Below, piece by piece: positions 8,843 to 17,168 of a stretch of 64,000 nt of DNA. This stretch comes from Bradyrhizobium sp. CCBAU 53351. Lineage in GTDB: Bacteria; Pseudomonadota; Alphaproteobacteria; Rhizobiales; Xanthobacteraceae. Each line of letters starts with the position of its first letter. Position 1 is the first letter of the stretch. Position numbers and translations under genes: made by a program. Location: contig NZ_CP030059.1 in assembly GCF_015291745.1 (NCBI RefSeq), positions 6,537,501 to 6,601,500 of the forward strand. Reading direction: 5' to 3'. The notes below the pieces were generated by a model. That model was not told the origin of the DNA, did not search any database, and saw only the letters and a list, made by a program, of their open reading frames with translations.

Positions 8843-10693
8843 TTACGCCCCCTCGAACTGCAGCCGCGCCAGCCGCGCGTAAAGTCCGTTCGCGGCGACG
8901 AGCTCGGCATGGGTGCCCTGCTCGACGATCCGGCCCTGGTCCATCACCAGGATGCGGTCGCAGGACAGCACGGTGGCGAGGCGGTGCGCGATGACCAGCG
9001 TGGTGCGGTGGCGCATCAGCTCCTCCAGCGCGGTCTGCACCAGGGTCTCGCTCTCGGCATCGAGCGCGGACGTCGCTTCATCGAGCAGCAGCAGCGGCGC
9101 ATCGCGCAGGATGGCGCGCGCGATCGCGATGCGCTGGCGCTGGCCGCCTGACAGCGTCACGCCGCGCTCGCCGAGCGGAGTCTCGAAACCTTCCGGCAGG
9201 CGGCGGATGAACTCGGCGGCATGGGCGAGCTCGGCGGCGCGCTCGACTTCGGCATCGGTCGCATCGGGCCGGCCGAAGCGGATGTTCTCGCGGGCGCTCG
9301 CGGCGAACACGTTGGATTCCTGCGGCACCAGCGCGATGCGCGAGCGGAAATCGCTGGGATCGGCGGACTTGACCGGCACGCCGTCGAGCGAGATCGCGCC
9401 GCTGCGCGGATCGTAGAAGCGCAGCAGGAGGTGGAAGATCGTGCTCTTGCCGGCACCGGACGGACCTACGATCGCGACCTTCTCGCCGGGCCGCACGGTG
9501 AACGACACGGCATCGAGCACATTGACGTCGCGCCGCACCGGATAGGCGAAGCTGACCTGATCGAAGCCGACCTCGCCGCGTGCCGGCACAGGCAGCGCGC
9601 GCGGAGCCGCAGGGGCCTTGATCTCGGGCTTCACATGCAGGATCTCGAACAGGCGCTCGGCCGCGCCGGAGGCCGACGAGACCTCGCCCCAGACCTCGCT
9701 GAGCTGGCCGAGGCCCGCTGCCGCGAACACCGCATACAGCACGAACTGACCGAGCCGGCCCGGCGAAATCGCGCCCGTGAGGACGTCATGCGAGCCGATC
9801 CAGAGGATCGCGACCACGCTTGCGAACACGATGAAGATGATGATGGCCGTGAGCACGGCGCGCGCCTGGGTCGAGGTGCGCGCGGCCTCATAGGCCTGCT
9901 CGACCTCGCCGCCGAAACGCTTCTCGGCGAACCCTTCGCTGGTATAGGCCTGCACGGTGCGGATCGCGCCGACCAGTTCGCCCGCATAGGCGGAGGCCTC
10001 GGCGAGCGTGTCCTGCGCGTTGCGCGACAGCCGGCGCACCCAGCGCCCGAAGGCGACCAGCGGCAGCACGATCAAGGGAATGGCCAGCAGCACGAAACCC
10101 GACAGCTTCGGGCTCGTGATCACCATCATCGCGGTGGCGCCGAGGAACATCATCAGATTTCGCAGCGCGATCGAGACGGAGGCGCCGACGGCCGATTTGA
10201 GCTGGGTGGTGTCGGCGGTGAGCCGCGAGATCAATTCGCCGCTGCGCGCGGAATCGAAGAAGGCGGGAGACAGCGAGAGCAGATGCGCGAAGACGTCGCG
10301 CCTGAGGTCGGCGACGATGCGCTCGCCGATCGTCATCACCAGATAGTAGCGCGCGGCGCTGGCGAGTGCGAGCACGCCGACCACCGCGAGCATCACCGAG
10401 AAGTAGCTGTTGATCAGCTCGATGCCTTCAGGGGTCAGGCCGAAATCGATCATCCGGCGCACCGCGATCGGTACCAGCAGCGTGGTCAGGGCCGCGACCG
10501 TGAGCGCGACGAAGGCCAGCGCCGCCCGGCCGCGATAGCGGCTGACATAGGGCGCCAGCGCGAGCAGCGGCCGCAGCTTGGCACGGCCCTTGGCCGGCTC
10601 TTCGATCAGCTCGGCTTCGATCGAGGTTGTGTCCGCGGCGTTCATTCCGGGCTGATCGACATATTGGCCATCAAGCCGTTCCACTGCGCTCAT
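8843..10693 (-). CDS. ABC exporter, fused permease and ATPase (MsbA/multidrug-type)
   Basis: This is a half-size ABC exporter of about 616 residues that would act as a homodimer in the inner membrane. The N-terminal six-helix domain runs from about residue 35 to 330. The ATPase domain has Walker A GPSGAGKS, the Q-loop region LVPQESNVFAASARENIRFG, the signature LSGGQRQR, Walker B LLLLDEATSALD and the switch histidine in IAHRLATV, all intact. I use ATG 10693 (MSAVERLDG). MNAADTTS, 16 codons further in, could be the start. It is monocistronic here, divergent from rpmE. The substrate could be lipid or drug and cannot be told from sequence. Confidence 0.92.
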   Translation of the reverse strand: MSAVERLDGQYVDQPGMNAADTTSIEAELIEEPAKGRAKLRPLLALAPYVSRYRGRAALAFVALTVAALTTLLVPIAVRRMIDFGLTPEGIELINSYFSVMLAVVGVLALASAARYYLVMTIGERIVADLRRDVFAHLLSLSPAFFDSARSGELISRLTADTTQLKSAVGASVSIALRNLMMFLGATAMMVITSPKLSGFVLLAIPLIVLPLVAFGRWVRRLSRNAQDTLAEASAYAGELVGAIRTVQAYTSEGFAEKRFGGEVEQAYEAARTSTQARAVLTAIIIFIVFASVVAILWIGSHDVLTGAISPGRLGQFVLYAVFAAAGLGQLSEVWGEVSSASGAAERLFEILHVKPEIKAPAAPRALPVPARGEVGFDQVSFAYPVRRDVNVLDAVSFTVRPGEKVAIVGPSGAGKSTIFHLLLRFYDPRSGAISLDGVPVKSADPSDFRSRIALVPQESNVFAASARENIRFGRPDATDAEVERAAELAHAAEFIRRLPEGFETPLGERGVTLSGGQRQRIAIARAILRDAPLLLLDEATSALDAESETLVQTALEELMRHRTTLVIAHRLATVLSCDRILVMDQGRIVEQGTHAELVAANGLYARLARLQFEGA

Positions 10694-10890
10694 GAGATCC
10701 GACCCATTGCATTCGTTTGCTCCCAATAGGCCGGTGCAACAGTAGTGGCAAATCCGGGATGTCCCTTAGGGGCAAACCCGGTTCACCGCGCAAGCCCGGC
10801 TTGTTTTACGGGGTTTCGTGGGGTATAGAGCCGGCCAAATCCGTCATTCGCGAGCCACCAGAACAGGCGCCGGGCGCCGAGGAATTTGCC

Positions 10891-11118
10891 ATGAAAGCCG
10901 AAATTCATCCGAATTATCATACGATTAAGGTCGTGATGACCGACGGTACCGAGTACCTGACCCGCTCGACCTGGGGCAAGGAAGGCGACACGCTGAACCT
11001 CGACATCGACCCGAAGTCGCACCCGGCCTGGACCGGCGGCAACGCCCAGATGCTGGACCGCGGCGGCCGCGTCTCGCGCTTCCAGAAGAAGTTTTCGGGC
11101 TTCCTCAAAAAGGATTGA
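10891..11118 (+). CDS. rpmE: 50S ribosomal protein L31
   Basis: This is a large-subunit protein of 75 residues that contributes to the bridge with the small subunit. The sequence [19 protein letters not shown] is typical of alphaproteobacterial L31. It contains no cysteines, so it is the zinc-independent (C-minus) form. ATG 10891 starts the conserved sequence, and the in-frame extension upstream is not L31-like. A strong intrinsic terminator follows 24 bases after the stop. The gene is flanked by the ABC exporter (divergent) and rcdA (convergent). Confidence 0.97.
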   Translation: MKAEIHPNYHTIKVVMTDGTEYLTRSTWGKEGDTLNLDIDPKSHPAWTGGNAQMLDRGGRVSRFQKKFSGFLKKD

Positions 11119-11142
11119 TCCGGCCCGCAAGGCCGGAGACGG

Positions 11143-11173
11143 AAAACGCCCCCGGAGAGCCGGGGGCGTTTTT
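11143..11173 (+). terminator. Rho-independent terminator after rpmE
   Basis: A GC-rich hairpin with arms of CGCCCCCGG and its complement around AGAG is followed by a T run. It lies directly downstream of the rpmE stop. Confidence 0.9.
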
Positions 11174-11185
11174 GTGTTTTTGGGA

Positions 11186-11266
11186 CTGTCGTTCCGGGGC
11201 GATGCGTAGCATCGAACCCGTAACCTCGATTCCGGGTTCGGCTCTACGAGCCGCCCCGGAATGACA
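11186..11266. repeat. Intergenic inverted repeat, family E
   Basis: The outer arms GTCGTTCCGGGGCG and CGCCCCGGAATGAC are near-perfect inverted copies. Inside are CGAACCCGTAACC and TTCCGGGTTCG blocks and two small hairpins (GATGCGTAGCATC and GGCTCTACGAGCC). The element fills the gap between the convergent rpmE and rcdA genes. Confidence 0.65.
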
Positions 11267-11274
11267 ACGCGGCG

Positions 11275-11784
11275 TTACCTTTCGAACGCGGCCTTCAGCG
11301 CGTTGAGGTGCGGCACCAGCGGATTGCCGATCGCAATGTGCTCGGCCGGCGGGGTGTGGATGGTGGTGTCGAGGCGGCGCACGCGGGTCTGCAGGCTCAT
11401 CGAGCGATGGATCAGGTCCTGGAGCTGCGAGGGCAGCTTCTCGATGGTGTCGGTGGGGCCGGGATCGGCGGCGCTGAGCTTGACCTTGGTCTTCTCGCGA
11501 TTGGCCTGGCTCAGCGTCATCTCGCCTTCCTTCACCGCGCGGTGCAGCAGCAGCCAGGAGGCGAGCTGCATCAGGCGGGTGGTGAGGCGCATGCTCTCGG
11601 TTGCGTAGGTCAGGCTGACGGCACGGTCGAGCGCCTTGGCCTCGGTGCGGCCGGCACCGTCGAGATAGGCGGCGGTCTCTTCGACGAGATCCATGCCCTC
11701 GCGGAACAGGACGCCGAACGCCGCAGAATTGGTGAACCGCTCGCTGAGTTGAACGAGAGCGCCGTCGGCCTGCAAACGTTCCAT
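11275..11784 (-). CDS. rcdA: DUF1465 protein, RcdA-type adaptor for CtrA degradation
   Basis: In Caulobacter, RcdA helps deliver the cell-cycle regulator CtrA to the ClpXP protease together with CpdR and PopA. This 169-residue protein carries the family core LFREGMDLVEETAAYLDG followed by ATESMRLTTRLMQLASWLLLHRAVKEGEM, which I recognise from DUF1465/RcdA proteins. The remainder is a three-helix-bundle-like sequence with a polar C-terminal tail. The adjacency to a DUF1192 gene and a quinone oxidoreductase is a familiar arrangement in Rhizobiales. The family assignment is firm. The exact role in this organism is inferred from Caulobacter. Confidence 0.85.
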   Translation of the reverse strand: MERLQADGALVQLSERFTNSAAFGVLFREGMDLVEETAAYLDGAGRTEAKALDRAVSLTYATESMRLTTRLMQLASWLLLHRAVKEGEMTLSQANREKTKVKLSAADPGPTDTIEKLPSQLQDLIHRSMSLQTRVRRLDTTIHTPPAEHIAIGNPLVPHLNALKAAFER

Positions 11785-11943
11785 GGTTAACGCCTCTTAC
11801 GCAACTGTTTGACTGTCCGGCTTTGGCGCCGGCTTATGATGAACAAATCATTGCGCGGGCGGGACGCCGAGTCCAGTGACAAGCGCGGATATGGTTTCCG
11901 CGGGTCATTCCCAGGAATTCAACCGCAACGGGATGCAAAAAGC

Positions 11944-11974
11944 AAAAAAAGAGCCGCCGGAGACCGGCGGCTTT
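11944..11974 (-). terminator. Rho-independent terminator, minus strand
   Basis: The hairpin AGCCGCCGG-AGA-CCGGCGGCT is followed, reading the minus strand, by a run of seven T. It lies 315 bases beyond the stop of the DUF1192 gene, the nearest minus-strand gene upstream. Confidence 0.8.
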
Positions 11975-12105
11975 TGAAGTTGATAACAGGGAGGCGTCAA
12001 ACAGAGTGGACAGGAGCCACTCGGTGTCCAAACGAGGACAGTTCCAGTCATAAAGTGAAAAGCTTAATCCGGAGTAAACGAGCGAATTTTTTGAGAGTTC
12101 GTTAG
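11944..12105 (-). ncRNA. Possible small RNA or long 3' UTR in a 504-base gap
   Basis: The gap 11785-12288 has no convincing gene. Its right part is a family A repeat (12127-12285). The stretch 11975-12105 is noticeably more AT-rich than its surroundings, contains short inverted pairs such as GAGTGG...CCACTC, and ends in a strong minus-strand terminator. That pattern fits a free-standing small RNA or the trailing end of the DUF1192 transcript. I could not find a clear promoter. Open frames here have no family resemblance. Confidence 0.25.
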
Positions 12106-12126
12106 CCATGTCGGCCAGTGGCCGAG

Positions 12127-12285
12127 CGTGCCCCGGACGCGGTGCGGCACGAAGTGCTGCACGGCTGAGGCGGGGCCCAGTTCTTTGGCAGATGCATGGG
12201 GTGAGGCGTGGATCCCGGCTCTGCGGAGCGGCGCGCTGGACGATGCTTCGCATCGCCAGGGCCGCACCGCGTCCGGGACACGAGA
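12127..12285. repeat. Intergenic inverted repeat, family A copy 2
   Basis: Long arms (CGGACGCGGTGCGGC near the left end and GCCGCACCGCGTCCG near the right) form an almost perfect inverted pair. Internal GGGGCCCAG and GGATCCCGGCTCTGCGG blocks are shared with the other two family A copies. Confidence 0.82.
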
Positions 12286-12288
12286 TCG

Positions 12289-12480
12289 CTACTTCTTGAA
12301 GAAATGATCCGCCGCATCGCGCGAGGCGCGCTTCTTGGTGGCGGCTTCTTCCAGCCTGACGATCTCGGTCTTGAGCAGCGTGACGCGCTCGGTCAGTTCC
12401 TCCACCGACAAGAGTGAGAGATCCTGTCCGATTTCGTGCGTGATCTTCTTGCGCGGGCGGTCGTCGTCTTCCATCGCCAT
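12289..12480 (-). CDS. DUF1192 family small protein
   Basis: This is a 63-residue cytoplasmic protein of unknown function. It has the family layout of an acidic N-terminus (MAMEDDDRPRKK) and a central LSVEELTERVTLLKTEIVRLEEA helix, predicted coiled coil with leucines at heptad spacing. The charged tail ends in RDAADHFFKK. It is conserved next to DUF1465 (rcdA) in Rhizobiales, and here it is the minus-strand gene upstream of rcdA, separated by about 500 bases with a repeat. It is divergent from the quinone oxidoreductase across 116 bases. The conserved neighbourhood suggests a cell-cycle or envelope role, but nothing more can be said. Confidence 0.8.
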   Translation of the reverse strand: MAMEDDDRPRKKITHEIGQDLSLLSVEELTERVTLLKTEIVRLEEAATKKRASRDAADHFFKK

Positions 12481-12596
12481 CGTCGTTCCTCCTCTCGTCC
12501 GCGGACCGGACCCACGGCTGAAGCGGTTGCCAGCCCGGACCGCTCTGGCTAAGCAAAGGCCTCGTTTCCTCCCGCACCTTTGCTCAAGGACACATC

Positions 12597-13595
12597 ATGG
12601 ACAAGCTGCCCGCGCAAATGACCGTGGTCGCCATCTCCAAGCCCGGCGGACCGGAGGTGCTGATTCCTGAGCAGCGCAGCGTTCCGCAGCCCGGACCGGA
12701 CGAGATTTTGGTCAGGGTGCAGGCCGCCGGCGTGAACCGGCCCGACGTCGCGCAGCGCTCCGGCGCCTATCCGCCGCCGCCCGGCGCCAGCGACCTGCCC
12801 GGCCTGGAGATCGCCGGTGAAGTGGTCGCGGTCGGCAGCAACGCCAAGCGGCACAAGATCGGCGACAAGGTGATGTCGCTGGTCGCCGGCGGCGGCTATG
12901 CGCAGTACTGCATCGCCCAGGACGCCCAGGCGATGAGCGTGCCGCCGGCGCTGTCGATCAAGGAAGCCGGCGCGCTGCCGGAAACCCTGATGACCGTCTG
13001 GCACAATGTGTTCGAGCGCGGCGGCCTGAAAGCCGGCGAGACGCTGCTGATCCACGGCGGCTCCTCCGGCATCGGCACCATGGCGATCCAGCTCGCGAAG
13101 GCGTTCGGCGCGAAAGTGTTCGTCACCGTGGGATCGCAGGACAAGATCGACGCCTGCCTCAAGTTGGGCGCCGACCGCGCCATCAATTACAAGACGGAAG
13201 ACTTCGTCGCCGTGGTCAAGGAAGCGACCAACAAGGAAGGCGTCAATCTGATCCTCGACATGGTCGCCGGCGAGTATGTCGATCGCAATTATGATGCCGC
13301 CGCGGTGGACGGCCGCATCGTGCAGATCGCAACTCTCAACGGGCCCAAGGTCAGCGTCAACATCGCCAAGGTGATGGTCAAACGCCTCACCCATACCGGC
13401 TCGACCCTGCGCCCCCGTACTAATGCGGACAAGGCGGCGATGGTGGCCGCAATCGAAGCGAAAGTGATGCCGCTTTTGCGCGAAGGCCGCGTCAAACCGC
13501 TAATGGACAGCACTTTCCCGCTGGAAAAGGCAGCCGATGCGCATCGGCGCATGGAGACGAGCGCACATATTGGCAAAATTGTGTTGGAGGTCTAG
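12597..13595 (+). CDS. NAD(P)H-quinone oxidoreductase, zinc-free MDR family (PIG3-like)
   Basis: This is a 332-residue medium-chain reductase predicted to reduce quinones or enones with NADPH. The N-terminal catalytic domain has AAGVNRPDVAQRSG and PGLEIAGEVVAVG. The Rossmann domain has LIHGGSSGIGTMAIQLAKAFGAKVFVTVGS, the AxxGxG-type nucleotide site. The zinc-ligand cysteines of alcohol dehydrogenases are absent. The ending FPLEKAADAHRRMETSAHIGKIVLEV is typical of the PIG3/TP53I3 group. ATG 12597 is the first codon of the conserved sequence. It is transcribed away from the DUF1192 gene. Confidence 0.9.
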   Translation: MDKLPAQMTVVAISKPGGPEVLIPEQRSVPQPGPDEILVRVQAAGVNRPDVAQRSGAYPPPPGASDLPGLEIAGEVVAVGSNAKRHKIGDKVMSLVAGGGYAQYCIAQDAQAMSVPPALSIKEAGALPETLMTVWHNVFERGGLKAGETLLIHGGSSGIGTMAIQLAKAFGAKVFVTVGSQDKIDACLKLGADRAINYKTEDFVAVVKEATNKEGVNLILDMVAGEYVDRNYDAAAVDGRIVQIATLNGPKVSVNIAKVMVKRLTHTGSTLRPRTNADKAAMVAAIEAKVMPLLREGRVKPLMDSTFPLEKAADAHRRMETSAHIGKIVLEV

Positions 13596-13734
13596 GCCGC
13601 CGGCCCACAGGGCGAGGCGGAAACCCTTTGATTTTCCTCGCTTTCGTGGCATCTATCGCGACGCACCGAACCACTTTCGTTCGGTCTGAAATCGTCTTCA
13701 CCGAAGAGTTTGCGTCGAACGCGGAGAACTGACC

Positions 13735-16611
13735 TTGCGTCTGATCAGGTGCCTCGCGCCCATCGCGCTGGGCCTCATGATGCTCGTTGCCGCGTCCCCT
13801 GCACGCGCGCTCGACGCCGTCAGCGTTCGCAGTGACGCGCCCGCGATCGACCTCACCGGCGTGCTCGAGCATCAGCGCAGCGATGCCGATCGCATCCAGG
13901 TCTCCACCGCGCCCGGCACCGACGGCATCGTCCGCCGCATCGAGGTGCGCGCCCGCGAGGGCGGCCAGAACTGGGTGGTGTTCGCGCTCGCCAACAACAC
14001 CGACGACCAGCTCGACCGCCTGATCGTCGCCCCGCATTACCGCATCGTCTCCTCAGGGCTGTTGTGGCCCGACCTCGGCCTGTCGCGCATCGCCACCATC
14101 ACGCCCTCGACCGGCGACCGGCCGGAGCGGCAGGAAAGCCCGACCGCCGACGTCTTCCGAGTCACGCTCGACCCCGGCGCCGTCATCACCTTCGTCGCGG
14201 AGCTGCGCACCGACAAGCTGCCGCAACTCTATCTGTGGGAGCCGGAAGCCTACAAGGACAAGGTCAACTCGTTCACGCTGTACCAGGGCATCGTGATCGG
14301 CATCTCCGGCTTGCTCGCGTTGGTGCTGACCATTCTGTTCGTGGTGAAGGGCAGCATCATGTTCCCGGCCGCCGCGGCACTGGCCTGGGCGGTGCTGGTC
14401 TATATCGGCGTCGACTTCGGCTTCTGGGGCAAGGTGCTCGACATGTCGAACAACGCCGAGCGCATCTGGCGCGCGGCGGGCGAAGCGATATTGGCGGCGA
14501 CGCTCTTGGTGTTCCTGTTCGCCTATCTCAATCTCAGCCGCTGGCACGTGCGCTATTCGCACATCACGGTGGGCTGGCTCGCCTTCCTGGGATCGCTGGT
14601 CGCGCTCGCGCTGTTCGATCCGGCCGTCGCCTCCGGCATCGCGCGCATCTCGCTGGTGCTGATCGCCTTCGCGGGCTTCGCGCTGATCGTCTATCTCTCC
14701 ACCCACGGCTTCGACCGCGCCGTGCTGCTGATCCCGACCTGGTTCCTCCTCGTGGTCTGGGTGGTCGCGGCCGGCATGACGGTCGCCGGCTCCGTCACCA
14801 ACGACATCGTCGGCCCCGCCCTGCTCGGCGGCCTCGTGCTGATCGTGATGCTGATCGGCTTCACGGTGATGCAGCACGCCTTTGCCGGCGGCGGCGCCTC
14901 CACCGGCGTCGTCTCCGACATCGAGCGGCGCGCCCTGGCGCTGGCCGGCTCCGGCGACCTGATCTGGGACTGGGACGTTTCGGCCGACAAGGTTTTCACC
15001 AGCCCCGAAACGGAAGCCCTGCTCGGCCTCAAGCGCGGCACGCTGGAGGGGCCTGCGGCCTCCTGGCTCGAGGTACTGCATCCGCTGGATCAGGACCGTT
15101 TCCGCGCCGCGCTCGACAGCGTGCTCGACCAGCGCCGCGGCCGCCTGGTGCAGGACTTCCGGCTGCGTACCCCCGATGGCCACTTCATGTGGTTCGCGCT
15201 GAAGGCGCGGCCGGTGGTCGGCTCGGACGGCGAGGTCTCGCGCGTCGTCGGCACGCTCACCGACGTCACCGAGCTGCGCAACGCCGAGGAGCGCCTGCTG
15301 CACGATTCCGTGCACGACAACCTCACCGGCCTGCCCAACCGCAAGCTGTTCATGGACCGGCTCGGCGCGGTCGCGCATTTCGCCAAGACCATGCCGACGC
15401 TGCGGCCGACGCTGATGGTGATCGACCTCGACCGCTTCAAGCAGGTCAACGATTCCGTCGGGATCGCGGTCGGCGATTCCATCCTGCTGACGCTGGCCCG
15501 CCGCCTCACCCGCATCCTGAAGCCGCAGGACACGCTGGCCCGCATGGCCGGCGACCAGTTCGGCCTGATCCTGCTGTCGGAGCAGGACCCGGCCCGCATC
15601 ACCGCCTTCGCCGAGACCATCCGCAAGACCATCCGCGCGCCGATCGCCTTCAACGACCGCGAGATCTTCCTGACCGCGTCGATCGGCCTCGCGCTCTCCG
15701 ATCCGCAAACGCAGCTCACGGACGAGATCATCAAGGACGCCGAGCTTGCGATGTATCATTCCAAGCGCATCGGCGGCGACCGCATCGACGTCTACAAGCC
15801 GGCGATGCGGGCGCGGAAGACCGATCGCCTGACGCTGGAGAGCGAGCTGCGCCGTGCCATCGAGCGCCAGGAGCTGACGATCCTGTATCAGCCGATCGTG
15901 CGGCTCGAGGATCGCTCCGTCGCCGGCTTCGAAGCGCTGGTGCGCTGGGATCACCCCAAGCTCGGACGCATGGCGCCGTCGGAGTTCATCACCATCGCGG
16001 AAGAGACCGGCCTGATCGTCGATCTCGGCATGTTCGTGCTCGACCAGACCGCAAAGCAGCTTTCGGTGTGGCAGCGCGCGATGCGCTCGCGCGAGCCGAT
16101 CTTCGCCTCCGTCAACGTCTCGTCGCGGCAATTGCTGCGCCACGACCTGATCCACGACATCCGCACCGTGCTGTCGCGCTCCTCGGTGGCGCGCGGCACG
16201 CTGAAGCTGGAATTGACGGAATCGCTGGTGATGGAGAACCCGGAGCACGCGGCGCAGATGCTGACGCGGATCCGCGAGCTCGGCACCGGACTGTCGCTCG
16301 ACGATTTCGGTACCGGCCATTCCTCGCTGGCCTATCTGCAGCGCTTCCCGTTCGACACCATCAAGATCGACCAGTCCTTCGTGCGCACCACCAACCGCGG
16401 CACGCGGCCGGTGATCCTGAAGTCGATCATCGCGCTCGCCCACGATCTCGGCATGGACGTCGTCGCCGAGGGCGCCGAGACGGATTCGGACGCGGTCGAG
16501 CTCTACCAGATGGGCTGCGAATACGCCCAAGGCTTCGCCTTCGGCGAGCCGATGGATGCCGATGCCGCGATGCGGCTGCTGACGGAAGTGCGGCTGGAAG
16601 CGGCGAGCTGA
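13735..16611 (+). CDS. Membrane c-di-GMP phosphodiesterase: signal peptide, multi-TM sensor, PAS, degenerate GGDEF, EAL
   Basis: This is a 958-residue signalling protein that starts at TTG 13735, with GGAG eight bases before it. A signal peptide ends near ASPARA (residue 26). A periplasmic domain runs to about 175. Roughly seven membrane segments (about 180-390) give a 7TMR-DISM-like layout. A PAS domain follows (about 400-515). The GGDEF domain (about 525-690) has its catalytic motif altered to AGDQF (near residue 605), so cyclase activity is unlikely. The EAL domain keeps FEALVRW (about 731), ELTES, LDDFGTGHSSL (about 855) and VVAEGAET, so it should hydrolyse c-di-GMP. The degenerate GGDEF may instead bind GTP as an allosteric site. 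The gene appears to be monocistronic. Confidence 0.9.
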   Translation: MRLIRCLAPIALGLMMLVAASPARALDAVSVRSDAPAIDLTGVLEHQRSDADRIQVSTAPGTDGIVRRIEVRAREGGQNWVVFALANNTDDQLDRLIVAPHYRIVSSGLLWPDLGLSRIATITPSTGDRPERQESPTADVFRVTLDPGAVITFVAELRTDKLPQLYLWEPEAYKDKVNSFTLYQGIVIGISGLLALVLTILFVVKGSIMFPAAAALAWAVLVYIGVDFGFWGKVLDMSNNAERIWRAAGEAILAATLLVFLFAYLNLSRWHVRYSHITVGWLAFLGSLVALALFDPAVASGIARISLVLIAFAGFALIVYLSTHGFDRAVLLIPTWFLLVVWVVAAGMTVAGSVTNDIVGPALLGGLVLIVMLIGFTVMQHAFAGGGASTGVVSDIERRALALAGSGDLIWDWDVSADKVFTSPETEALLGLKRGTLEGPAASWLEVLHPLDQDRFRAALDSVLDQRRGRLVQDFRLRTPDGHFMWFALKARPVVGSDGEVSRVVGTLTDVTELRNAEERLLHDSVHDNLTGLPNRKLFMDRLGAVAHFAKTMPTLRPTLMVIDLDRFKQVNDSVGIAVGDSILLTLARRLTRILKPQDTLARMAGDQFGLILLSEQDPARITAFAETIRKTIRAPIAFNDREIFLTASIGLALSDPQTQLTDEIIKDAELAMYHSKRIGGDRIDVYKPAMRARKTDRLTLESELRRAIERQELTILYQPIVRLEDRSVAGFEALVRWDHPKLGRMAPSEFITIAEETGLIVDLGMFVLDQTAKQLSVWQRAMRSREPIFASVNVSSRQLLRHDLIHDIRTVLSRSSVARGTLKLELTESLVMENPEHAAQMLTRIRELGTGLSLDDFGTGHSSLAYLQRFPFDTIKIDQSFVRTTNRGTRPVILKSIIALAHDLGMDVVAEGAETDSDAVELYQMGCEYAQGFAFGEPMDADAAMRLLTEVRLEAAS

Positions 16612-16670
16612 TCTTCTTCTTTCTCCCGGGTTGTCTCCGCGAGTTCAACCGCAAGAGATTGGCTCGCGGA

Positions 16671-16735
16671 GAGAACCCCTCACCCGTCTCGCCGCTACGC
16701 GGCGAGCCACCCTCTCCCACAAGGGGAGAGGGGAA
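16671..16735. repeat. Intergenic inverted repeat, family C
   Basis: Blocks CCCCTCACCCG, a TCGCCGCTACGCGGCGAG hairpin and CCTCTCCCACAAGGGGAGAGG form two stem-loops in a 65-base element. It lies between the phosphodiesterase gene and the convergent small gene at 16751. This type of element is widespread in Rhizobiales genomes. Confidence 0.65.
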
Positions 16736-16750
16736 GAGTGTGCCACTGCG

Positions 16751-17014
16751 CTACCAGCGCCTCTGCGGCTTGCGCTTTGTGAACCGCACGCTCGTACCAT
16801 CGGGCATGCGCGTCGCGACGAAGCCCGCGGCGAGGCACGCTTCGCGCTGCGGCATCTGGATGTCGGGGCTGCGCAGGCTGTCCCACCACGAGGCACGATT
16901 GGCCGCGCGCGGCAGGGCCGCGCCGATGATCTCTTCGATCTGCTCGAAGCTCAGCACCAGCTCATCCTGCTTCTGCCGCATCAGATAGTCGCGCAACGCG
17001 TCGTAGTCGTTCAC
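16751..17014 (-). CDS. Small uncharacterised protein (DUF7662-like)
   Basis: This is an 87-residue protein. After a GTG start (17014, VNDYDALRDYL) comes a compact domain: a short helix, LVLSFEQIEEIIGAALPRAAN, then RASWWDSLRSPDIQMPQREACLAAGFVATRM. The pattern of F-xx-IE-xx-xG-xx-LP, WW, a Q and a following G-F/W is one I associate with the small DUF7662 domain found alone or fused in many bacteria, possibly DNA- or nucleotide-related. The start is uncertain. The ATG at 17125 would add 37 residues that do not look like protein. It is convergent with the phosphodiesterase and divergent from the cyclase gene. Confidence 0.6.
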   Translation of the reverse strand: MNDYDALRDYLMRQKQDELVLSFEQIEEIIGAALPRAANRASWWDSLRSPDIQMPQREACLAAGFVATRMPDGTSVRFTKRKPQRRW

Positions 17015-17168
17015 ATCAGTCCTCTTGTCCGAAACCGGGTCTGCCCACACCGGGCCTGCCCAAAACCGTGGGCTGCGTATACCGATTCTTAACTCACTAC
17101 GGCAGCTCCGTCCTGCCTTAAACACTGCTCAAGCTTTCGGGCGCATCCACTAATATCGGGAGCGAGCG

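Noticed and set aside
11809..12105. 98-codon plus-strand frame in the rcdA-DUF1192 gap
   Set aside because: It crosses the terminator hairpin, has no ribosome-binding site and has no recognisable protein features.
14053..16530. 825-codon open frame on the minus strand opposite the GGDEF-EAL gene
   Set aside because: It mirrors a recognised protein in the opposite strand. The translation is rich in Arg, Asp, His and Gln with no family resemblance, as expected from a high-GC shadow.
14064..16988. 974-codon plus-strand frame overlapping the same gene
   Set aside because: It is an out-of-phase shadow, with Arg/Pro-rich composition and no recognised domain.
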